Positions 7,136 to 13,436 of a stretch of 13,436 nt of DNA are shown one piece after another. Source of the stretch: Vairimorpha apis BRL 01 (taxonomy: Eukaryota; Microsporidia; Nosematidae); contig KE647217.1 of assembly GCA_000447185.1 (NCBI GenBank), forward strand, positions 1 through 13,436. Reading direction: 5' to 3'. The notes beneath the pieces were generated by a model. The model had not been told where the DNA came from. It did not search any database and was given only the letters and a program-made list of their open reading frames with translations. The position numbers and the translations under genes were made by a program. The first letter of the stretch is position 1, and each line of letters starts with the position of its first letter.

Positions 7136-9122
7136 ATCATAATGTTATTACCTATATTGCTTGTTTTAATTTAAAACTCAATTAAATTCGTAATATTATT
7201 GTATTTGTGCAGAAAGCTGATTAATTTTATTTTTAATAATAAATTTGTTTTTATAGTACAAATTATATATATTATGATATTATTATCATCATGTGTATCA
7301 TGTTTGTCACTTATAAAAAAATTAGATGCATAAACAAATAATTTAAATAGCTATTAATATTTATTTTATACTGATTTTTGTCTATAAAGTATCAAAAAAT
7401 ATTTTTTTAAGAGCGAGAAAATGTAATAACCACAACAATCAAATTAAAAATACAGTTAATTTTATAAACAAATAATAATATAAAAAATCATTGCATAAAT
7501 TAAACTTTTTAAAGATTGAATATAAAGTTAAACAGATGAAAAATACTATTTGGTTTTATAAAAGGTTTCATATATAATATGAAAGGTGTTTTAACACAAA
7601 TAGCAAATTAAATCTATTACTTGTATGTATAACCTTTACAAGCTAACAATAAAGTGAATGAATAAGGTTTTGATGTATTTTGGTAAAAAGAGAGTTGTTT
7701 AAATAAAACCAGAAAGGTATATATTTAGGAATGTCAAAGGAGTTTAAGAACAAGCAATGATAAACATAGCAATCATTAGTAAACATGGAAACAAGTTGAA
7801 AACCAAGTAATAAATGTAAAATAAATCTACAATTTCATATATCACAAATATTTATTACATACATAAGCAACATAAGTTTTTTCAAAAAGACCAAAATAAT
7901 TTAAAAAATCTTTACAACTGTAGGAATTTAATTGAATCTGAAAAATCCTTTATTAATTATACAGGTTATGAAAATTATTTTGTTTTGATTAAAGGCCATT
8001 TAGGGTGTAAAAATATAAAAATAATTTAAAATGTTATTATATAAATTAAATAGAGTTATTTAAATAAAAAAAATAATAGTGTGCATTGCAAAATATAATT
8101 TATAGAATATGAAGAGATAAATAAGCATGAAATTTTAGTTATTTACTGTCAAGTAAGACTTTTAACACTTGAACTTAATGATATAAAAACCATGGTAATA
8201 ACATATATATTTAAAGTATAATTCCAAGATTATGGATAACATGCATGTAAGTAAAGACTATACATAACCAAAAAAGAATTTGGAAAATAAATAATAATAT
8301 TGAATTTTAATATTAATGTATACTTTAAATAATGCATGAATCTTTTAAAAAACTAAAAATGCGCTTAAATATATATTAAAAATTTATGTGCATTTTATAT
8401 TTTTTGATATTAAAATAACTTTTAACTAAATATAGATTGAAGAAAACCCATTTTTATTAATATTAATTGAAGCAAAAAAAAAATTTAAATTATATTTTTT
8501 AATCAAAACTCACAAATTTTAATAAATTGTATAAAGCTATGCATAATTAAAAAAGCATGAATTTCTAACATAGTCAAAGAAAAAAAACAAAACTGAAAGA
8601 AAGAAATTTATTGTTATATACAGAATAAATTTATTTACCATTTATAAAAAACAAATTTCTCAATTATAAATATATATAAATTTGATATTTTGTTCACGAA
8701 ATGTGTCCTTATGTAAGGATTTAACTATATAAGATAGCACAATAATGTAGTTGGATGTATACTTGACTTCAATTTTTTAATTGAAAAAAAAACATTTGAG
8801 AAAAATTCGCTCATTTCAAGAGTTTTTAGTAAAATTACATTACTAAGATACGAGTGGATTCAAAGATATTTAATAGCATTTTTATTTTTAACAAAAAATT
8901 AAATTTTGTTAAAGTTGTGTTCATTATAAAAGCTTATAAATATTATCAAGATAAAATAAAAAGGATAAGTTTTTTTGTCTATTGAGCTAGAACAAAAATG
9001 TAAAGTTCTGACAAAAACATTTTTTATGTATAAACATAAAATGAGGTGATAACTAAATAACATAAGAAGTTTATTTAAATGCCTTAAATACAATATGTTT
9101 TACAAATAAAGACTTTATATAG
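7136..9122. other. A-rich stretch with weak plus-strand frames
   Basis: No gene is supported. The plus strand looks richer in A than T here, the reverse of 9500-12560, as if sense strands once pointed right. Stop-free runs on the plus strand at 7820-8029 (69 codons, no ATG near the start; includes NYTGYENYFVLIKGHLGCKN), 8099-8221 (40 codons) and about 8736-8897 (54 codons; includes LRYEWIQRYLIAF) are no longer than chance allows. A 64-codon minus-strand frame at 9093-8899 has no recognisable features. The relic frame at 7673-7810 is listed separately. Confidence 0.4.
7673..7810 (+). pseudogene. Possible relic coding frame, unknown protein
   Basis: A 45-codon plus-strand frame from an ATG at 7673 to a stop at 7808-7810 has two internal stops. 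It reads MYFGKKRVV, IKPERYIFRNVKGV and EQAMINIAIISKHGNKLKTK. Its mix of Gly, Val, Ala, Pro and charged residues is unlike the Asn/Ile/Lys/Phe-only translations of the surrounding spacer, and G+C rises locally. The last segment faintly resembles the middle of IS630/Tc1-type DDE transposases, but no catalytic residue can be assigned, so I name no family. Confidence 0.25.
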
Positions 9123-9335
9123 TTTTTGATTGATAAACGGGTATGTATTGGAATGAGCAAATAGAAAGAGATGGATAAAGTTGTAAAAATTATTAGATAT
9201 TATACATTTAAAAATCGATATTAGCAAAAAAATCTAAATATTATTAAAAACTAATTGGTTTTTATATTAAAAAGAATAAACAATGCTAATTTACTTTTTA
9301 AGACAGTAAAAGTTAAATTAAATAGATATAAATAA
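9123..9335 (+). pseudogene. Possible relic coding frame, unknown protein
   Basis: A single plus-strand frame of about 70 codons has three internal stops, two of them TAG. It includes FLIDKRVCIGMSK, KEMDKVVKIIRYYTFKNRY and a final segment ending FKTVKVKLNRYK. Roughly seven stops would be expected by chance. The residue mix is more protein-like than its neighbours. I do not recognise the family and there is no start signal. It could be a plus-strand gene fragment or chance. Confidence 0.2.
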
Positions 9336-9519
9336 TAATTTTAAATAAATTATGTTTAATTTATTTATATGCAAATAAAAATTTAAAAAGGATTAGTTTT
9401 ATAAAAAAATAAACATTTTACATATTTTATGATAAATGTAATTTAAATTAATTAAATAGCAAAGTGCATCTATAAAATTGTTTATGCTAGTGTTTATATT
9501 AAATAAATAATTTTTTTCT

Positions 9520-10080
9520 GATTTGTCATTTTTTCTATACTTTTCTTAACCGCTTTAAGTGCTTTTTAAAATGATGGATTTAATATAGCTTCAATTACGT
9601 TTTGGCAACTCAAATTATTTTTTATGTTTAAAGTAAAGTTTGATCAATAAATTGTTTAATATCATTTAATTGTTTTTTATTGTTTGATTTTATGTAACAA
9701 ATACAATTTATTTGCAGTTTCGTTATACTTTCAGAGTTTTTAAAAACGATCTGTTTTTAATCAGTGATAAATAAAGCTCTTATTTTTATAATATTTTTTG
9801 TATTTTGTCAATAAAAAGTATATTTGGTTTATAATATCTTAATTTGATATTTCTTTTTCTGTTCGGTTACTCTTCTATTTTAACACATTTATTAAGATTA
9901 TTTGTTGCAAAATGTGTTTTATAATGTTATATTATACTCTTTAGATATAATATATATAAGTTATTGATATTACAGTTTGTCTGTAGATATAAATGTAATT
10001 TACAAATTGTAGCTGTGCAACTACTATTTTCTTACCTAATTTAATGAATGAATGTTCCATTTTTATTTTGCATAATATTT
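9520..10080 (-). pseudogene. LINE C-terminal domain (copy B)
   Basis: This domain follows the reverse transcriptase in the LINEs I recall from microsporidia. Seen here on the minus strand are KILCKIKMEHSFIKLGKK (near 10020-10085), then KPNILFIDK (9804-9830), matching the family block NKPDI-x-x-x-DK with Asp as Asn, then an IEL-x-x-SL segment in broken frame. NETANKLYLLHK (9689-9724), matching a KY-x-LANKL block, and QNVIEAILNPSF (9566-9604), matching a final EAYIQS-like block, follow. The same landmarks in the same order occur in copy A. Stops and frame changes separate them. Function of the domain in life is uncertain; in related elements it lies where endonuclease or nucleic-acid-binding functions are found. 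Confidence 0.6.
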
Positions 10081-10720
10081 TTTCGATTATGTTTGACCTT
10101 ATTATTTAATTTAACAATTTTAGAATTTTACCGTTTAATTTTATCATGTTTTATAATTTCAAATAACATTTTTGAAAATATTTGATTATAATCTAGTCAT
10201 TTAAATATCGTCGATTCAATTATAGTAATTTATCATTGTTAACAAATAATATAGAATATAACGTTTTAATATAATTATATAAATACCAAATTAATGTCTG
10301 TTTTACTTTAAAATGATATCATAATTTTTTTAACCAGATTAATTTTATTTCTTAAATTCTTTTGTAAAACTAAATATCTCCAACTTTGATATGTACTCAT
10401 AACAAAATATCTCTCTTTTTAATTCATTTATGTTTATGTAGAGTTCATTATAACATGCAAGTACGAATTGAATAAATTATAAATTAATAACTGTCTTATA
10501 ATGTGGTTTACTTTACATAATTGTTTTATTTGATATCAATTAATCCTAAATATTAGTTAATAATTAAAATCAAAATTGTATTTATGTCTCTGATTAAACA
10601 ACTTTTTTTAATAAAAGTTTAACATAAATTTTAAATTTTTTTTCTATACATCATTATTTAATCAAATATATTAATGTAATTTTTTAGAAATTTCATCTTT
10701 TAAATTTAATGTATTATATC

Positions 10721-11157
10721 CTAGAAAATATAATTGATTATAATTTTTTTCGTGTTCATTTCTAAACATAAATTATTTAAATTTCTTTACCTTTTACGTA
10801 AATAATGTTAAGATTTATAGTCTCAGCCATTATTATTTAATTGTTATTGGTAAATTATTAAACTTCAGAAATTTATATCAATATTTTAAATTGATTTTTT
10901 TGTTTACTATTATAATGATTGATATTAATGAAATATATAAAATATTTGCTGAAATACTTTTTTATTGGTCTATTCAGTGTCATCTTAGAATTATGTTAAA
11001 TAATTAGTTGTCATTTTTATTAACTAATTCATAAATTCAAAAACCTATGATATTAAATTCGTCAACTTATATACTTAAAAACATAATTAGGATTGATAAC
11101 ATTAAATGCTTCCAGAACCTTATTCGTACAAATTTTAAATTGTATCGTTTCATGTTT
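10721..11157 (-). pseudogene. LINE reverse transcriptase remnant (copy B)
   Basis: Three blocks have the order and rough spacing of a non-LTR reverse transcriptase core. First is KICTNKVLEAFNVINPNYVF in a frame at 11157-11062, resembling the D-x-x-KAFDSI block with the final Asp as Asn. Second is TLNRPIKKYFSKYF (starting 10983-10966), placed where the QGD-x-LSP block would be. Third is MAETINLNIIYVKGKEI (10830-10777), placed like the ADDI box about 50 codons later, followed closely by NLCLEMNTKKIIINYIF (10774-10721), very like the GL-x-IN-x-x-KT block. Each match is partial and the two catalytic Asp of the third block are lost (Glu-Thr). The assignment gains weight from the LINE C-terminal domain downstream. 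It could still be over-reading of A-rich sequence. Confidence 0.45.
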
Positions 11158-12083
11158 TTAATCAAAGATTAATTTTAATTGTTAGCATTTAATCTTGATT
11201 TTTAAATTTAATACAATTAATATTAAATGAGTGTAGTTCGAAACATTATCATTAATTTTTAAAGATTTGATATATATGTTATGAAATTATCATTCGAAAC
11301 TTTTAATTTATTTTTTTATAAGATTAGCTATTTCAGTATAATACCAGTAATCTTTGTTGTTTGTAAAGTGTATTAGTGAAATGATGTTATTTTATTTATA
11401 AGGAATTTTAAGAATAACAGATCCCTATTTATATTAAATTAAACAAATAGTATATAACTTTCTATAACTCGTTTTTAAACTAAAAATTGCAAAATTCTTC
11501 ATTTCTGTTTTCTATGTATTAATTAAAATTTTACTATAATCTAAAATATTGTTTCTTTTTATGGTCATTTTACGATATGCTCTAAACTTTTTTATAACTT
11601 TATTTTCAATATCTTACATTTATATACTTTTTGTCAAATATCTTACTATAAATTTTTAATTATAAAGTTTGAATTTTTGATTTGTATAAATAAATTTTAA
11701 CCAATTCCCATAATATTTTTATTTTTTTCACATATTAAAAAAATATATTTATTTCTGCTTCTCTACACATTCTGTGCTTCTTTTCTTATAAAAGAGTTTA
11801 TTAAAATTTTTTAATATTGTTACTTGTATTGTAAGTTTTTGTGTAGGTTTTCAATAAAATTTATTTATTTATTTTAAATATTAAAAACTAACCTAATTTT
11901 TTCCTTCCCAATCTTTGTTATTCTATGAGTAACCTAACAATTAGTATAAATAAAAATTATTTTTATCTTGTAACAATGATCAAAAATAAATTTTTTTATT
12001 AAAATTTTAAAATAATACTTTTTATTTGAATGTTAATTTTCATTAATATAGTATCTCTTACGTACCAAATGGTTTTACTTTTA
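11158..12083. other. T-rich interval between LINE copies
   Basis: This could be the N-terminal part of LINE copy B on the minus strand, plus any 3' untranslated region of copy A. Minus-strand frames here are Lys-rich and include KHRMCREAEINIFF and ILWELVKIYLYKSKIQTL around 11640-11790, but no conserved block is identifiable. A simple TTTA repeat occurs near 11859-11875. No other gene is visible. Confidence 0.4.
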
Positions 12084-12612
12084 TCATGTAAATTTTCGTT
12101 CTTTCCGTTCTCTGATAATATCTAGTTGCCTACTCTTCTGTACTCCAACGACACACTCTCTAGAGTTTTCTTTAGAGTCATTAATCATTAATATGATGTA
12201 TGCTTCGATTCGGTCTAAAATTTATCAGCGCCTTTCTGTATTTTGTGATGTATTTAGTGAATAAACATCTTATGTTAACACATATACAATTATTCTTTTC
12301 TTACACCAATGTATTAAACCTAGTAAGTAGCCGATGGATCTAACTTTCGAATTTTTTCTTATCTCTTTATTAATTGTTGTCAACAGACGTGACATTTATT
12401 TCAAATATAAGATTTTTTTAGATTTCTTATCTATTACTACAATATCTGGTTTATTATATTAAATTTTGATATCTGTTTTTATTGTAGTATCGACCCTAAT
12501 TTCTTTAAATTTATTAGTCACGATAAGTTGAACCGAATGAGTTCTTAGATTTTTCCAAGATAGTTTAATGTTGTATTTCAAATAAATGCAAATGCAAACA
12601 TTCATAGATTAA
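12084..12612 (-). pseudogene. 5'-truncated LINE, C-terminal domain (copy A)
   Basis: This G+C-richer block is a second, better preserved LINE fragment on the minus strand. In order: CICIYLKYNIKLS (near 12545-12600), THSVQLIVTNKFKEI with DTTIKTDIKI (about 12465-12535), NKPDIVVIDKKSKKI (NKPDI at 12441-12455), then in the next frame FEINVTSVDNN (12373-12405), LLGLIHWCKKRIIVYV, a KYITKYRKA segment and IEAYI (in 12192-12212), with the last frame closing at 12084-12086. These match the LINE tail with its W/D...T block, NKPDI-x-x-x-DK, EIGVTS-like and EAYIQS-like blocks. No reverse-transcriptase sequence is visible upstream of 12612, so this looks like a typical 5'-truncated insertion. One TAA precedes NKPDI, and two more stops plus frameshifts follow. 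Confidence 0.68.
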
Positions 12613-13436
12613 ATTGATTTTTTAAAAAATACAATATATTTATGTAAAAAAAATTAGTGGCATAAATTTTCTTAAGTAAGGCATAATCAAACTCTAATTA
12701 TTATTATTTTTAGTTATATATTTTTTATTATCAAAATTCTTTAAAAAATTTAGCATAAACAAAAATATTTTAAATTTTTGCTTCCACGTTAATTTTTTTT
12801 GTTTGTATGATCTTTTGTTGTTTTTAAAAAATTTAAATTTATCTACAAAAATAAATTAAACCGATTAATTTCATTTTTTAACACATGTATACCAATTTTT
12901 GTAAACAATTTTTCTTAAGTAATTAATATAATTTAATCTTATTTATAAAAATATTTTTAAATCAATATTTTTAAGTAAGATTGTTCGTAAAATCAAAATT
13001 TAAAAACATTTAAAACAAAATTAATAGGTATTTGAATGTTATTTTCTTTAAAAATTTTGCAAATTTATTGAATATATATTATGAAATATTTAGTTATTTT
13101 ACAAAATTTTAAATAATTATTAAAAATTACAAATATTAAATTAAATGTATGAGTTTTAAATTTCGTTCAAATATAAATTTAATTTATAATACTTTCTTGA
13201 AAATTATAGGTTAGTAATTTATTTAATGTATTAAATTAATTATTTTAAAAAATAGATTAAATAAATATTTAAAAAGTAAAACTTTATTATTTTAAATTTA
13301 AACATAGTTTTTAACAGCTCAAATTTATCCTACTCATTACAAATAATTATTGTGTTTTAAATTTATACATACAAACTTTTTTTATGTTTTTGGTTATCGA
13401 AAGTGTTTATAGACTCATTAAAATATTGATTAATCT
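12613..13436. other. AT-rich flank, no supported gene
   Basis: Beyond LINE copy A the sequence returns to AT-rich spacer with homopolymer and TTTAAA-like runs. No reverse-transcriptase block, stop-poor frame or structured RNA was recognised on either strand, so the LINE appears to end near 12612 or to have decayed completely above it. Confidence 0.55.

Larger units (their letters stand above)
9520..11157 (-). mobile_element. Decayed LINE (non-LTR retrotransposon), copy B
   Basis: On the minus strand, fragments of a non-LTR retrotransposon polyprotein appear in order: reverse-transcriptase traces (11157-10721), an unresolved middle (10720-10085) and the C-terminal domain (10080-9520). The C-terminal part repeats the landmarks of copy A at 12084-12612, so both belong to one family. 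The upstream part may reach about 12060, where Lys-rich minus-strand frames such as ILWELVKIYLYKSKIQTL could be the N-terminal region, but nothing there is diagnostic. Frameshifts and stops occur throughout. No poly(A) tail or target-site duplication was identified. Confidence 0.55.

Noticed and set aside
7072..7140. tRNA in the 7075-7135 hairpin (5-bp stem with 7-nt loop like an anticodon arm)
   Set aside because: Plus-strand loop lacks U33, there is no D arm or T arm, and the nested pairing makes one long hairpin and not a cloverleaf.
7820..8029. 69-codon stop-free plus-strand frame
   Set aside because: No ATG near the start and no recognisable family; a few runs this long are expected by chance across six frames of the window.
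8899..9093. 64-codon minus-strand open frame
   Set aside because: No domain or start signal, and its length is within chance for many kilobases of such DNA; hydrophobic content follows from T-rich codons.
1..13436. CRISPR array, rRNA, bacterial operon or Shine-Dalgarno-driven genes
   Set aside because: No regularly spaced direct repeats, no rRNA core sequences and no bacterial gene organisation; the content is eukaryotic retroelements.

Overview
This is an extremely AT-rich, gene-poor eukaryotic window. I see no intact protein-coding gene, no tRNA or rRNA and no CRISPR array. It is mainly a graveyard of two kinds of retroelement lying in long stretches of AT-rich DNA. The very low G+C, the lysine- and asparagine-rich relic proteins, the gag domain with a CX2HX4HX4C knuckle, and LINE C-terminal blocks that recall elements of Nosema-like genomes all suggest a microsporidian. 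That is inference (moderate to low confidence); other very AT-rich eukaryotes are not excluded.

Layout. 1-705 is AT-rich flank with one unassigned relic frame. About 706-4758, read on the minus strand, is a decayed Ty3/gypsy LTR retrotransposon in canonical order: gag (4758 to about 3965), zinc knuckle plus retropepsin (3964 to about 3370), reverse transcriptase (about 3330 to 2540), RNase H (about 2540 to 2045), and integrase with an HHCC finger and a DD35E-type core (2035 to 1058), then a candidate polypurine tract and 3' LTR (1082 to 706). Every domain is readable, but only by changing frame and crossing stops. I could not find a 5' LTR or primer binding site. 4759-6414 is AT-rich spacer with one hairpin.

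6415-6780 on the plus strand is the best host-gene candidate: one frame, broken by two close stops, that starts with a signal-peptide-like segment. A strong 61-nt nested hairpin lies at 7075-7135, in a G+C-richer island. 7136-9500 is A-rich on the plus strand and holds only weak relic frames (7673-7810, 9123-9335).

9520-12612, minus strand, contains two non-LTR (LINE) relics of one family in the same orientation. Copy B (about 9520-11157, perhaps to about 12060) keeps traces of the reverse transcriptase followed by the C-terminal domain. Copy A (12084-12612) keeps only the C-terminal domain, as expected of a 5'-truncated LINE. 12613-13436 is AT-rich with nothing recognised.

The elements do not work together: they are dead insertions. 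A shared feature of their decay is that key acidic residues have become Asn or Lys through changes that look like G-to-A on the sense strand, at the integrase, RNase H and LINE reverse transcriptase sites.
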